Shown piece by piece: positions 7,757 through 16,605 of a stretch of DNA of 64,000 bases (positions within the stretch are counted from its first letter, which is position 1; every line of letters begins with the position of its first letter). The notes beneath the pieces are model-generated. The model had not been told where the DNA came from and did no database searches. It worked only from the letters and a program-made list of their open reading frames with translations. The translations under genes and the position numbers were made by a program. Source of the DNA: Lacisediminihabitans sp046156175 (lineage in GTDB: Bacteria; Actinomycetota; Actinomycetes; Actinomycetales; Microbacteriaceae); contig NZ_JAYLVL010000006.1 in assembly GCF_046156175.1 (NCBI RefSeq), positions 62,001 to 126,000 of the forward strand, in the 5' to 3' direction.

Positions 7757-9322
7757 ATGGGGTTCATGCAGCTTTCCGCAACCATCCTCCCGGTCCTGAT
7801 CGGCATCGGCGCGCTCACCCCCGAGCAGGTCGTGGCCGTTGCGAGACTCGACGCTCCGATCGAGATCGACGCTGCGGCACGCGCCGCGGTGATCGCGAGC
7901 CGGGAGACCGTCGAGCAGCTCGCGAGCGACAGCGAACCGCACTACGGCATCTCCACCGGCTTCGGCGCCCTCGCCACCACCTTCATCGCCGAAGACCGCC
8001 GCCGGCAGCTGCAGCGCAGCCTCGTGCGTTCGCACGCCGCGGGGTCCGGTGCCGAGGTCGAACGTGAGACCGTGCGTGCACTGATGGCGCTCCGCCTCTC
8101 GACGCTGCTGACCGGTCGCACCGGCATCCGGGTCGAGACAGCCGAAGCCTATGCGGGGATGCTCAATGCCGGGATCACCCCGATCGTGCGCGAATACGGA
8201 TCGCTCGGTTGCTCCGGCGACCTCGCACCGCTCGCCCATTGCGCCCTCGCGCTCATGGGCGAGGGCACGGTGCGAGACCGTGACGGCATCCTGATGCCTG
8301 CTGCCGAGGCGCTGGCCGCGGCGGGGCTCAGCCCCGTCGTGCTCGCCGAGAAGGAGGGCCTCGCGCTCATCAACGGCACCGACGGGATGCTCGGCCAGCT
8401 GGTGCTCGCCCTCGACGACCTCGGGCGGCTGCTCTCCACCGCCGACCTGTCCGCGGCGATGTCCGTCGAGGCGTTGCTGGGCACCGACGCGGTCTTCGCG
8501 GCGGACCTCGCCGCCCTGCGGCCTCAATCCGGCCAGCAGGTCTCGGCGGCGAATCTCCGCGATCTGCTCGCCGGCTCCCCGATCGTGCAGAGCCACAAGG
8601 GGCCGGAGTGCACTCGCGTGCAGGACGCCTACTCTCTGCGTTGTGCACCCCAGGTGCACGGGGCGGCGCGGGACACGGCCGGATATGCGGCGATGATCGC
8701 CGGTCGCGAGCTCGCCTCGGCGGTGGACAATCCCGTCGTCACCCTCGATGGCAGGGTCGAATCGAACGGTAACTTCCACGGCGCACCGGTCGCCTATGTC
8801 CTCGACTTTCTGGCCATCGTGATCGCGGATGTCGCGAGCATGTCCGAGCGTCGAACCGACCGCATGCTCGACCCCTCCCGGAGTCAGGGTCTCCCCGCCT
8901 TCCTCGCCCATGAGGTCGGCGTCGACTCCGGGTTGATGATCGCCCAGTACACCTCGGCCGGCATCGTCTCGGAGCTCAAACGTCTCGCTGCACCGGCCTC
9001 TGTCGACTCGATTCCCTCCTCCGCGATGCAGGAAGACCACGTGTCCATGGGCTGGGCCGCGGCCCGCAAGCTGCGGAACGCCATCGATGGGCTCACCCGG
9101 GTGCTCGCCATCGAGATCCTCACCGCCTCCCGGGCACTCGATCTGCGCTCTCCCCTGCTTCCCGGCCGCGCAACCGGTGCCGTCGTCGCCGAGGTGCGAC
9201 GGGATGTCGCCGGGCCCGGGCCAGACCGTTACCTCTCCCCCGAGATCGAGTCCGTCGTGGAGGCAGTCGCCTCCGGACGCCTCCTCGCCGCCGTCCGCAC
9301 CGTGATCGGAGAACTCGCATGA
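7757..9322 (+). CDS. hutH: Histidine ammonia-lyase
   Basis: HutH removes ammonia from L-histidine to give trans-urocanate, the first step of histidine degradation. The 521-residue protein shows the lyase signature G-S-L-G-C-S-G-D-L-A-P-L-A-H, with the residues that cyclise into the MIO prosthetic group at 152-154. The first is Cys rather than the commoner Ala; from memory, Streptomyces HutH also has C-S-G. Other family blocks are present (Y-G-I-S-T-G-F-G, N-G-T-D-G-M-L, S-N-G-N-F-H-G, S-S-A-M-Q-E-D-H-V-S). The ATG at 7757 is chosen because AAGGAG lies just upstream with a 4-nt gap; an in-frame ATG at 7766 and GTG at 7715 are alternatives. The stop overlaps the hutU start by 4 nt. The enzyme is cytoplasmic and first in the operon. 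Confidence 0.95.
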   Translation: MGFMQLSATILPVLIGIGALTPEQVVAVARLDAPIEIDAAARAAVIASRETVEQLASDSEPHYGISTGFGALATTFIAEDRRRQLQRSLVRSHAAGSGAEVERETVRALMALRLSTLLTGRTGIRVETAEAYAGMLNAGITPIVREYGSLGCSGDLAPLAHCALALMGEGTVRDRDGILMPAAEALAAAGLSPVVLAEKEGLALINGTDGMLGQLVLALDDLGRLLSTADLSAAMSVEALLGTDAVFAADLAALRPQSGQQVSAANLRDLLAGSPIVQSHKGPECTRVQDAYSLRCAPQVHGAARDTAGYAAMIAGRELASAVDNPVVTLDGRVESNGNFHGAPVAYVLDFLAIVIADVASMSERRTDRMLDPSRSQGLPAFLAHEVGVDSGLMIAQYTSAGIVSELKRLAAPASVDSIPSSAMQEDHVSMGWAAARKLRNAIDGLTRVLAIEILTASRALDLRSPLLPGRATGAVVAEVRRDVAGPGPDRYLSPEIESVVEAVASGRLLAAVRTVIGELA

Positions 9323-11004
9323 GCCTCAGCACCCCTCGCACTCCCCCGGTCTCCGGCCCGCGGCCGGTACGCGCCGCCCGGGGCTCGACCCTCACAGCGA
9401 AGAGCTGGCAGACCGAGGGCCCGTTGCGCATGCTGATGAACAATCTCGATCCAGAGGTCGCCGAGCATCCCGACGATCTGGTGGTCTACGGCGGCACCGG
9501 TAAGGCTGCGCGCAACTGGGAGTGCTACGACGCCATCGTGCGCACCCTCGAGACTCTGGAGAGCGACGAGACACTCCTCGTGCAGTCCGGCAAGCCGGTG
9601 GGGGTGTTCCGCACCCACGAGTGGGCGCCCCGCGTGCTGATCGCGAACTCCAACCTCGTCGGCGACTGGGCGACCTGGCCGGAGTTCCGTCGCCTCGAGC
9701 AACTCGGTCTCACCATGTACGGGCAGATGACCGCGGGGTCATGGATCTACATCGGCACGCAGGGCATCCTGCAGGGCACCTACGAGACCTTCGCTGCCGT
9801 CGCGGACAAGAGGTTCCACGGCACTCTCGCCGGCACGATCACCCTCACCGGTGGTGCCGGCGGCATGGGAGGCGCGCAGCCGCTCGCCGTCACGATGAAC
9901 CACGGTGTCGTACTCATCGTGGATGTAGACCGGTCCCGGCTCGAACGCCGGATGGCGAAGGGCTACCTCGACGAGCTCGCCCGCGACCTCGACGATGCAC
10001 TACGCCGGGTGATCGCCGCGAAGGAGCTGCGCATCCCCCTCTCGGTCGGCCTGGTCGGCAACGCCGCGACGGTCTTCGCCGAGCTCCTCGCTCGGCACGC
10101 TCCCATCGACATCGTGACGGACCAGACCTCAGCCCACGATCCCCTCGCCTACCTCCCCGAGGGCATCTCCGTCGAGGACTGGGAGCAGCGCTCTACCGAC
10201 GATCCGCAGGGTTTCACCGAGCTGTCGCGCGCGAGCATGGCGAAACAGGTCGCGGCCATGGTCGGATTCCAGGATGCCGGCGCCGAGGTGTTCGACTACG
10301 GGAATTCCCTGCGAGCCGAGGCGAGACTCGGCGGCTACGATCGCGCCTTCGACTTTCCCGGTTTCGTGCCGGCCTACATCCGTCCCCTCTTCGCGGAGGG
10401 CAAGGGGCCGTTCCGGTGGGTGGCCCTGTCCGGTGACCCCGCAGACATCGCGGCCACGGATCGCGCCATCCTCGAGCTATTCCCGAACGACAAGAAGCTT
10501 CGCCGCTGGATCACCGAAGCGGGCAAGAAGGTGCACTTCGAGGGACTTCCCGCGCGCATCTGCTGGCTCGGCTATCAGGAACGCCACCTGGCCGGCCTGA
10601 AGTTCAACGAGATGGTGGCCTCGGGAGAGCTCAGTGCGCCCATCGTGATCGGTCGCGATCACCTCGACTCCGGATCCGTCGCATCCCCCTACCGGGAGAC
10701 CGAGGGCATGGCGGATGGCTCGGATGCCATCGCCGACTGGCCACTGCTGAATGCACTGCTCAACACCGCTTCGGGGGCAACCTGGGTATCGATCCACCAT
10801 GGCGGCGGCGTCGGAATCGGGCGAAGCATCCATGCCGGTCAGGTGGTCGTGGCCGATGGCACCGATCTCGCCCGCCAGAAGATCGAGCGGGTGCTGGTGA
10901 ACGATCCGGGCACCGGGGTCATGCGGCACGTCGATGCCGGCTACGACCGAGCCGCCGAGGTCGCCCGCGAACGCGGACTGCGCGTGCCTCTCTGGGAATA
11001 CTGA
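9319..11004 (+). CDS. hutU: Urocanate hydratase
   Basis: HutU adds water to urocanate to form 4-imidazolone-5-propionate, using tightly bound NAD+ as electrophile. The 561-residue length is typical. Family signatures seen are Y-G-G-T-G-K-A-A-R-N-W, Q-S-G-K-P-V-G-V-F, N-S-N-L-V-G-D-W, M-T-A-G-S-W-I-Y-I-G-T-Q-G-I-L-Q-G-T and the dinucleotide-binding loop G-G-A-G-G-M-G-G at residues 178-185. The ATG start overlaps the hutH stop (ATGA), with GGAGAA just upstream, so translation is coupled. The next gene begins at the base immediately after its stop. Confidence 0.96.
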   Translation: MSLSTPRTPPVSGPRPVRAARGSTLTAKSWQTEGPLRMLMNNLDPEVAEHPDDLVVYGGTGKAARNWECYDAIVRTLETLESDETLLVQSGKPVGVFRTHEWAPRVLIANSNLVGDWATWPEFRRLEQLGLTMYGQMTAGSWIYIGTQGILQGTYETFAAVADKRFHGTLAGTITLTGGAGGMGGAQPLAVTMNHGVVLIVDVDRSRLERRMAKGYLDELARDLDDALRRVIAAKELRIPLSVGLVGNAATVFAELLARHAPIDIVTDQTSAHDPLAYLPEGISVEDWEQRSTDDPQGFTELSRASMAKQVAAMVGFQDAGAEVFDYGNSLRAEARLGGYDRAFDFPGFVPAYIRPLFAEGKGPFRWVALSGDPADIAATDRAILELFPNDKKLRRWITEAGKKVHFEGLPARICWLGYQERHLAGLKFNEMVASGELSAPIVIGRDHLDSGSVASPYRETEGMADGSDAIADWPLLNALLNTASGATWVSIHHGGGVGIGRSIHAGQVVVADGTDLARQKIERVLVNDPGTGVMRHVDAGYDRAAEVARERGLRVPLWEY

Positions 11005-12330
11005 GTGACCACTTTCCACTGCGCGGTGCTCGTACGACCGGGATCCGTCACCGAACGTGTGCGAATCGAGACAGACCCTGCTGGCAACATCGTGAATATC
11101 GCCACCGGGGTCGAGGCGGCCCCCGGGGATGTGCGCCTCGCAACCGTGGTTCCGGGATTCGCGACTGCCCACTCGCACGCATTCCACCGGCTTCTGCGGG
11201 GAACCACACATGCCGACGGCGGCGATTTCTGGCAGTGGCGCGACGCGATGTACCGGGTCGCCGGGCTGCTCGACCCCCCACTGATGTTCCTCGTCGCCCG
11301 CGCGGTCTTCGCTGAGATGCTGGTGAGCGGCTTCACCGCCGTCGGCGAGTTCCACTACGTGCATCACCGGCCGGACGGCGCAGCCTACCCGGCACCCCAC
11401 GCGATGGAGATCGCGATCGGAGAAGCCGCGCGCGCAGTCGGCATCCGCCTGGTGTTGCTCGACACCTGCTACCTCGATGGCGGGATCGCAGCGCCTCTCT
11501 CCCCCCAGCAGCGGCGCTTCGGCGACGGATCGGCCTCCGGATGGCTCTCGCGCTGGCACTCCCTACGCGAGGTGATCGAGGGCGACCGGGTGACGCTGGG
11601 CGCCGCCATCCACTCGGTGCGCGCGGTCTCCCCCGCAGCAATGGCGGAGATCAGGGATGGGCTGGACACAGGGACGCCCCTGCACATCCACGTCTCCGAA
11701 CAGCCGCAGGAGAACGCCGACTGCATCGCCGCCTACGGGGACACTCCCGTCGGGGTGCTTGCCGGTCTCGGGATGCTGGACGCCCGACTCAGCCTCGTGC
11801 ATGCAACCCACCTCACGCCGGCCGACCGCACCCTCATCGGTGCCTCCGGCTGCTCTGTCGTGATGTGCCCGACGACCGAGGCGGACCTCGGAGATGGCAT
11901 CGGTGACGCCCTCGGACTGGCGACCGCAGGAGCACGGATCGCGATCGGCTCCGACCAGAACGCGGTCATCGATCCCCTTCTGGAGCTGCGCGGCCTCGAA
12001 GCCGGTGAACGACTCTCCTCGGGTCGCCGCGGTCGATTCTCGCCTGCCGCCCTTCTCGATGCCGGCACGCGCGCCGGCTATGCGAGCCTCGGCATCAGCA
12101 GCACCGTGCTTGCCACTGGGGATCCGTGTGACCTCGTCGAGATCGACCGGACCTCGCTGCGCACGGTGGGGTCCGCCGCCGACCAGCTCTTGCTCACCGC
12201 GACCGCGAGTGACGTGCGGAGGGTGATCGTCGGCGGCCGGATCGTCGCCGAAGGCGGTCGACTCACCGCCGGGGCCACCAGCCCGGAAGTCCTGCTCGCC
12301 GAGGCGTTTGCCGCAGTGGCGGCCGCGTGA
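11005..12330 (+). CDS. hutF: Formimidoylglutamate deiminase
   Basis: This 441-residue amidohydrolase fits HutF, which converts N-formimidoyl-L-glutamate to N-formylglutamate plus ammonia. The metal-binding H-S-H motif of the amidohydrolase barrel is at residues 56-58 (A-H-S-H-A-F-H-R-L-L-R-G), and the later H-I-H-V-S-E-Q-P, H-A-T-H-L and S-D-Q-N-A-V-I-D blocks are those of HutF. It starts at the GTG directly abutting the hutU stop and ends overlapping hutI. Its presence implies the five-enzyme hut route, which needs N-formylglutamate deformylase (HutG); no hutG is in the window. Formally it acts after HutI, so gene order is not reaction order. Confidence 0.9.
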   Translation: MTTFHCAVLVRPGSVTERVRIETDPAGNIVNIATGVEAAPGDVRLATVVPGFATAHSHAFHRLLRGTTHADGGDFWQWRDAMYRVAGLLDPPLMFLVARAVFAEMLVSGFTAVGEFHYVHHRPDGAAYPAPHAMEIAIGEAARAVGIRLVLLDTCYLDGGIAAPLSPQQRRFGDGSASGWLSRWHSLREVIEGDRVTLGAAIHSVRAVSPAAMAEIRDGLDTGTPLHIHVSEQPQENADCIAAYGDTPVGVLAGLGMLDARLSLVHATHLTPADRTLIGASGCSVVMCPTTEADLGDGIGDALGLATAGARIAIGSDQNAVIDPLLELRGLEAGERLSSGRRGRFSPAALLDAGTRAGYASLGISSTVLATGDPCDLVEIDRTSLRTVGSAADQLLLTATASDVRRVIVGGRIVAEGGRLTAGATSPEVLLAEAFAAVAAA

Positions 12331-13505
12331 TGTCCGAGCTCATCACCGACATCGGCGAACTCACCACGCACGGCGAGGAGAGAACACGGCTGCACGACGC
12401 CGCGTTGGTGATCGATGGAGCGCGAATCGCATGGATCGGATCGGCCCGGGACGCGCCCGCCGCCGACACCCGCACCTCCGTCGGCGGTCGGGCCGTACTG
12501 CCCGGCTGGGTCGACTCGCACAGCCACCTGGTCTTCGCCGGCTCACGCGACGCCGAGTTCGAGGCACGGATGGCCGGGCGGCGCTATGAGGCGGGCGGGA
12601 TCGCGTCCACGGTCGCTGCGACGCGCACAGCACCCGAGGCCCGGCTTCGTGAAACAGCGACGGCGCTGCGGCACGAGGCGGAGCTTCAGGGCACCACATT
12701 CCTCGAGACGAAGACCGGCTACGGACTCGACGTGGAGAGCGAGCTGCGCTCGGCGCGCGTCGCGGCTTCCGTGGCCGACACCGTCAGTTTCCTCGGTGCC
12801 CACGTCGTCCCTCTAGGCGTCGATCGCCGGGACTACCTCGACCTGGTGACCGGCCCGATGCTCTCGGCGGTGGCGCCCCACGTGCAGTGGATCGATGCCT
12901 TCTGCGAGGTCGGTGCCTTCGATGTGGAGGAGTCGCGGGAAGTACTGCTCGCCGGCAGGGCGGCAGGGCTCGGCCTGCGCCTTCACGGCAACCAGCTCGG
13001 CTTCAGCGGCGGAGTCGAACTCGGGGTCGAACTCGGCTGCGCCAGCGTCGACCATTGCAATCATCTTGATGCCCGCGACATCGATGCCTTGTCGTCATCC
13101 GCGACTATCGCCACCCTCCTGCCGGCCTGCGATCTGTCGACCCGCGAGCCGCTCGCACCCGGCAGGGAACTCCTCGACGCCGGAGTCGGGATCGCACTCG
13201 CGAGCAACTGCAACCCGGGGAGTTCGTACACCACGTCGATGCCGTTCTGCGTTGCTGTTGCGGTTCTCCAGATGGGACTCAGCGTCGACGAGGCCGTCTG
13301 GGCGGCTACCCGCGGAGGAGCACGCGCGCTCGGCCGCGACACGGGACCGGATGCCCTCGGCGCGCTGCGTGTCGGCGGCCGGGCGGACCTCCAGGTGCTC
13401 GACGCACCCTCCGTGGTGCACCTCGCCTATCGGCCGGGGGTACCGCTGACCACGGCGGTGTGGCGCCTCGGCATCCGCACTCCACCGTCACGGCCGGCCT
13501 TCTAG
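12330..13505 (+). CDS. hutI: Imidazolonepropionase
   Basis: HutI opens the ring of 4-imidazolone-5-propionate to give N-formimidoyl-L-glutamate, the substrate of HutF. The 391-residue amidohydrolase has the metal motif H-S-H-L-V-F-A-G-S-R (His64, His66) and family blocks Y-E-A-G-G-I, T-K-T-G-Y-G-L, A-D-H-like S-V-D-H-C-N-H-L and S-N-C-N-P-G-S-S. The ATG at 12330 shares one base with the hutF stop; the GTG one codon earlier is the alternative. The 3' end overlaps the convergent DksA-like gene by 4 bp, so there is no room for a separate terminator between them. Confidence 0.95.
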   Translation: MSELITDIGELTTHGEERTRLHDAALVIDGARIAWIGSARDAPAADTRTSVGGRAVLPGWVDSHSHLVFAGSRDAEFEARMAGRRYEAGGIASTVAATRTAPEARLRETATALRHEAELQGTTFLETKTGYGLDVESELRSARVAASVADTVSFLGAHVVPLGVDRRDYLDLVTGPMLSAVAPHVQWIDAFCEVGAFDVEESREVLLAGRAAGLGLRLHGNQLGFSGGVELGVELGCASVDHCNHLDARDIDALSSSATIATLLPACDLSTREPLAPGRELLDAGVGIALASNCNPGSSYTTSMPFCVAVAVLQMGLSVDEAVWAATRGGARALGRDTGPDALGALRVGGRADLQVLDAPSVVHLAYRPGVPLTTAVWRLGIRTPPSRPAF

Positions 13506-13876
13506 CGCTGAACCTCACGGGCGCAGTCGATACAGAGCGCTGCGCTCGGCCGGGCTTCGAGACGGGCTTCGCCGATCGGGCGGCCGCATCGCACGCACGA
13601 ACCGTAGGTGCCGGCGGCGAGCCGGGCGAGCGCAGCCTCGTTCTCTTCGAGGCGGGTGCGAAGGCCGCTGCCGATCCCCTCGATGCGAGACCAGTCCGAC
13701 GACAGAGTCGATCCCTCGGGATCGTGTTCATCGTCAGCCGAGGAATCGGCCCGCGCGACGCGGACACCGTCGAGCTCCGAACGAGTGCTGTCGATGCCTC
13801 GTTCGAGCTCGGCGCGCTCGGCAGCCAGCACCGATTCGATCCGGGGCAGATGCGCTGAATATATCGCCTCAGCCAT
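13502..13876 (-). CDS. DksA/TraR-type C4 zinc finger protein
   Basis: This 124-residue protein has a helical, probably coiled-coil N-terminal two thirds rich in Glu/Arg/Ala, then a C4 zinc finger (Cys94-x2-Cys97, Cys115-x2-Cys118) of the TraR/DksA type. Family members bind RNA polymerase through the secondary channel and alter promoter opening, but many short actinobacterial members are uncharacterised, so the regulatory role is inferred. An AAGGGGAT-like ribosome site precedes the ATG. A possible -10 (TACACT on the minus strand, 13976-13981) would leave a leader of roughly 90 nt. It faces the hut operon end to end. Confidence 0.82.
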   Translation of the reverse strand: MAEAIYSAHLPRIESVLAAERAELERGIDSTRSELDGVRVARADSSADDEHDPEGSTLSSDWSRIEGIGSGLRTRLEENEAALARLAAGTYGSCVRCGRPIGEARLEARPSAALCIDCAREVQR

Positions 13877-14084
13877 TCAGCGATCCCCTTCCCGAGGGCC
13901 TTTTCACCCAGATTTCGGGCACCACAAGCAGAGGATTGAAACCAATCATTCCCTCCGGAAGAAACCTCGAAAACTAGTGTAACGAGGCCGTTATGCAGAG
14001 CGAAAGACCGGATATGGTGTGTGAAGAGCGCATCCGGCCATCGACGCCCCGCTGGTGGCCCGTTCGTCAGATAGGAAGGTCAAC

Positions 14085-14846
14085 GTGGACAGTCTCGGTC
14101 TCAAATTCCTCTCGGAGATAGTCGGAACATTTCTCCTGCTCCTGCTCGGTGGGGGTGTCGTCGCCAACGTCGCCCTGGCGAAAACCAAGGGCTTCAACGG
14201 TGGTTTTCTCATGGTCACCTTCGGCTGGGGCCTCGCGGTCTTCGCCGGTGTGACCGCGGCGTACTACTCCGGAGCCCACCTCAACCCTGCTGTCACCATC
14301 GGCCTCGCGGTCAACGATCCGGCCAAGTGGCCGATCGGCACGGTGCTGGTCTATCTGGCCGGCCAGCTGATCGGTGCATTCCTCGGTGCCGTCGGCGTCT
14401 GGCTCGCCTACAAGCAGCACTTCGATGACGAACCCGACCCGGCCAACAAGCTCGGCGTGTTCTCTACCGGCCCGGCAATCCGCAGCTACGGCTGGAACGT
14501 GGTGACCGAGGTCATCGGCACCTTCGTGCTCGTCTTCGTCGTGATCGCCTTCGGCCGCGGCGGCGATGCCGGCACCAACACCCCGGCCGGACTCGCGGCC
14601 CTCGGCGCGGTTCCCGTCGCCCTGCTCGTCGTCGGTATCGGTGCCTCCCTCGGTGGCCCGACCGGGTACGCGATCAACCCGGCCCGAGACCTCGGGCCAC
14701 GCATCGCGCACGCCATCCTGCCGATCAAGGGCAAAGGCGGCAGCGACTGGTCCTACGCCTGGGTGCCGATCGTCGGCCCGCTCGTCGGTGGCGCACTCGC
14801 GGGCCTGCTCGCGCATCCGCTACTTCCCCTGCTCGCGAGCAAATAG
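14085..14846 (+). CDS. glpF: Glycerol uptake facilitator (MIP/aquaporin family)
   Basis: A 253-residue membrane channel of the major intrinsic protein family with six predicted transmembrane helices. Both half-helix signatures are present: H-L-N-P-A at N67-P68-A69 and I-N-P-A-R-D-L-G-P at N198-P199-A200. The Asp after N-P-A-R in the second signature is typical of glycerol facilitators rather than water-only channels, and glycerol kinase lies directly downstream, so glycerol is the likely solute. The GTG at 14085 is preferred because AGGAAGG lies 5 nt upstream; an in-frame GTG at 14055 lacks such a site. Leu codons are CTC/CTG-rich with no TTG seen, unlike glpK. Confidence 0.9.
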   Translation: MDSLGLKFLSEIVGTFLLLLLGGGVVANVALAKTKGFNGGFLMVTFGWGLAVFAGVTAAYYSGAHLNPAVTIGLAVNDPAKWPIGTVLVYLAGQLIGAFLGAVGVWLAYKQHFDDEPDPANKLGVFSTGPAIRSYGWNVVTEVIGTFVLVFVVIAFGRGGDAGTNTPAGLAALGAVPVALLVVGIGASLGGPTGYAINPARDLGPRIAHAILPIKGKGGSDWSYAWVPIVGPLVGGALAGLLAHPLLPLLASK

Positions 14847-14908
14847 CACGCCGCTCGACGACAGATCGCCTCGAGAAACGCTGGGTGAGCATCCAGTCGT
14901 TTCACAAC

Positions 14909-14938
14909 GGGCAGGCTCGCAATGGTTCGAGTCTGCCC
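14909..14938 (+). terminator. Hairpin between glpF and glpK
   Basis: GGGCAGGCTCG and CGAGTCTGCCC form an 11-bp stem with one G-U pair and an 8-nt loop, followed by AAACAG with no T-tract. It may be a weak terminator, or a structure that sets the glpF/glpK ratio. Confidence 0.45.
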
Positions 14939-14989
14939 AAACAGCAATGCCGCAACACCGTATTTCCACCCGTTACATGGAGGTAACTC

Positions 14990-16501
14990 ATGACTGATTA
15001 CATTTTGTCGATCGACCAGGGTACGACCAGTACTCGTGCCATTATTTTTGACCATTCCGGCTCGATTGTTTCGTCGGGTCAGTTGGAGCATGAGCAGATC
15101 TTTCCGAGGGCGGGGTGGGTGGAGCATGATCCGAAGGAGATCTGGGATAACACGCGTGAGGTGATCGGGCAGGCTCTGTCGAAGGCGAATATCACCCGTC
15201 ACAACATCACGGCTGTCGGGATCACGAACCAGCGGGAGACTGCGGTGGTGTGGGATAAGACCACCGGGGTTCCGGTGTACAACGCGATCGTGTGGCAGGA
15301 CACCCGCACGCAGCCGATCGTGGACCGCTTGGCGGCCGGGGATGTCGATCGGTATAAGCAGAAGGTCGGGTTGCCGCTGGCTACCTATTTCTCGGGCACG
15401 AAGATCGTGTGGATTTTGGAGAACGTCGAGGGGGCGAGGGAGAAGGCCGAGGCCGGGGACCTGTTGTTCGGCACTACCGATTCGTGGGTGTTGTGGAATT
15501 TGACCGGCGGGGTCGAGGGTGGGGTGCATGCCACCGATGTGACCAACGCGTCGCGGACCCTGTTCATGGATCTGGAGACCTTGCAGTGGGACGAGTCGAT
15601 CCTGGCCGACTTCGGGGTTCCGGTATCGATGCTGCCGGAGATCCGTTCCTCCTCCGAGGTATACGGGATGGTGTCGGAATCGTCGCTGCTGCGTGAGGTT
15701 CCGGTGGCGGGGATTCTGGGTGACCAGCAGGCGGCCACGTTCGGGCAGGCGGCCTTCGATGCCGGGGAGTCGAAGAACACCTACGGCACCGGTAACTTCC
15801 TCATCTTCAACACCGGGGAAGAGATCGTGCACTCCAAGAACGGGCTGCTCACCACCCTCGGGTACAAGCTCGGCGACAACAAACCGCATTACGCGTTGGA
15901 GGGCTCGATCGCTGTCACCGGGTCGTTGGTGCAGTGGTTGCGGGACAACCTCGGCCTGATCAATTCGGCCCCCGAGATCGAGGACCTGGCCAAAACTGTC
16001 GACGATAACGGTGGGGTGTATTTCGTGCCCGCGTTCTCTGGCCTGTTCGCCCCGTACTGGCGTTCCGATGCCCGGGGGGCGTTGGTGGGCATGACCCGTT
16101 ATGTGAACAAGGGACACATCGCCCGCGCCGCGTTGGAGGCCACCGCGTTCCAAACCCGCGAAGTCCTCGACGCGGTCAACGCCGACTCCGGAGTGGATCT
16201 GACCGAACTGAAAGTCGACGGCGGAATGATCGCCAACAACACGCTGATGCAGTTCCAGGCCGACATCCTCGGAGTCCCGGTCGTGCGTCCCGTCGTGGCG
16301 GAGACCACCGCGCTCGGTGCCGCGTACGCGGCCGGGCTGGCGACCGGGTTCTGGTCTGACCTGGACGAGTTGCGGGCCAACTGGCAGGAAGACTCCCGCT
16401 GGACCCCGAACATGGACCCCGACGAACGCGACCGTCAAATCCGCCTCTGGAAAAAAGCCGTCACCAAGACCTTCGACTGGGTCGACGACGACGTCAAATA
16501 A
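14990..16501 (+). CDS. glpK: Glycerol kinase
   Basis: GlpK phosphorylates glycerol to sn-glycerol 3-phosphate, trapping solute brought in by GlpF. The 503-residue FGGY-family kinase has the N-terminal phosphate loop D-Q-G-T-T-S-T-R-A, substrate block N-Q-R-E-T-A-V-V-W-D and ATP-domain blocks G-T-G-N-F-L, G-S-I-A-V-T-G and K-V-D-G-G-M. GGAGGT lies 7 nt before the ATG. Codon use is odd: about 15 Leu codons are TTG, mostly in the first 1.15 kb, whereas glpF has none, and GTG/GGG/GGT codons are common early while the last third looks more like neighbouring genes. This may reflect acquisition from another lineage or gene conversion. Confidence 0.96.
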   Translation: MTDYILSIDQGTTSTRAIIFDHSGSIVSSGQLEHEQIFPRAGWVEHDPKEIWDNTREVIGQALSKANITRHNITAVGITNQRETAVVWDKTTGVPVYNAIVWQDTRTQPIVDRLAAGDVDRYKQKVGLPLATYFSGTKIVWILENVEGAREKAEAGDLLFGTTDSWVLWNLTGGVEGGVHATDVTNASRTLFMDLETLQWDESILADFGVPVSMLPEIRSSSEVYGMVSESSLLREVPVAGILGDQQAATFGQAAFDAGESKNTYGTGNFLIFNTGEEIVHSKNGLLTTLGYKLGDNKPHYALEGSIAVTGSLVQWLRDNLGLINSAPEIEDLAKTVDDNGGVYFVPAFSGLFAPYWRSDARGALVGMTRYVNKGHIARAALEATAFQTREVLDAVNADSGVDLTELKVDGGMIANNTLMQFQADILGVPVVRPVVAETTALGAAYAAGLATGFWSDLDELRANWQEDSRWTPNMDPDERDRQIRLWKKAVTKTFDWVDDDVK

Positions 16502-16517
16502 CCGAACAGAGCTGATC

Positions 16518-16570
16518 GAGCCCGTCGAGATCCTCGCGCCGCACCAGCGGCCGCGGGGCTCGGCGGGCTC
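16518..16570. terminator. Inverted repeat between convergent glpK and trpD
   Basis: GAGCCCGTCGAG (16518-16529) pairs with CTCGGCGGGCTC (16559-16570) over 12 bp with one G-U pair. A GC-rich inner hairpin sits in the loop. The location between two gene ends suits a bidirectional terminator, though no T-tract follows. Confidence 0.45.
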
Positions 16571-16605
16571 GTTCCGTTAGGCGTGGCGGGCCGACCGATC
16601 GGCTC

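Noticed and set aside
8198..8240. Cys in the HutH MIO motif as a sign of an inactive enzyme
   Set aside because: The rest of the active site is intact, the gene is coupled to a complete operon, and I recall the same C-S-G in Streptomyces HutH.
14753..16438. 561-codon minus-strand frame opposite glpK
   Set aside because: It is a shadow of glpK, with no ribosome site and no family similarity.
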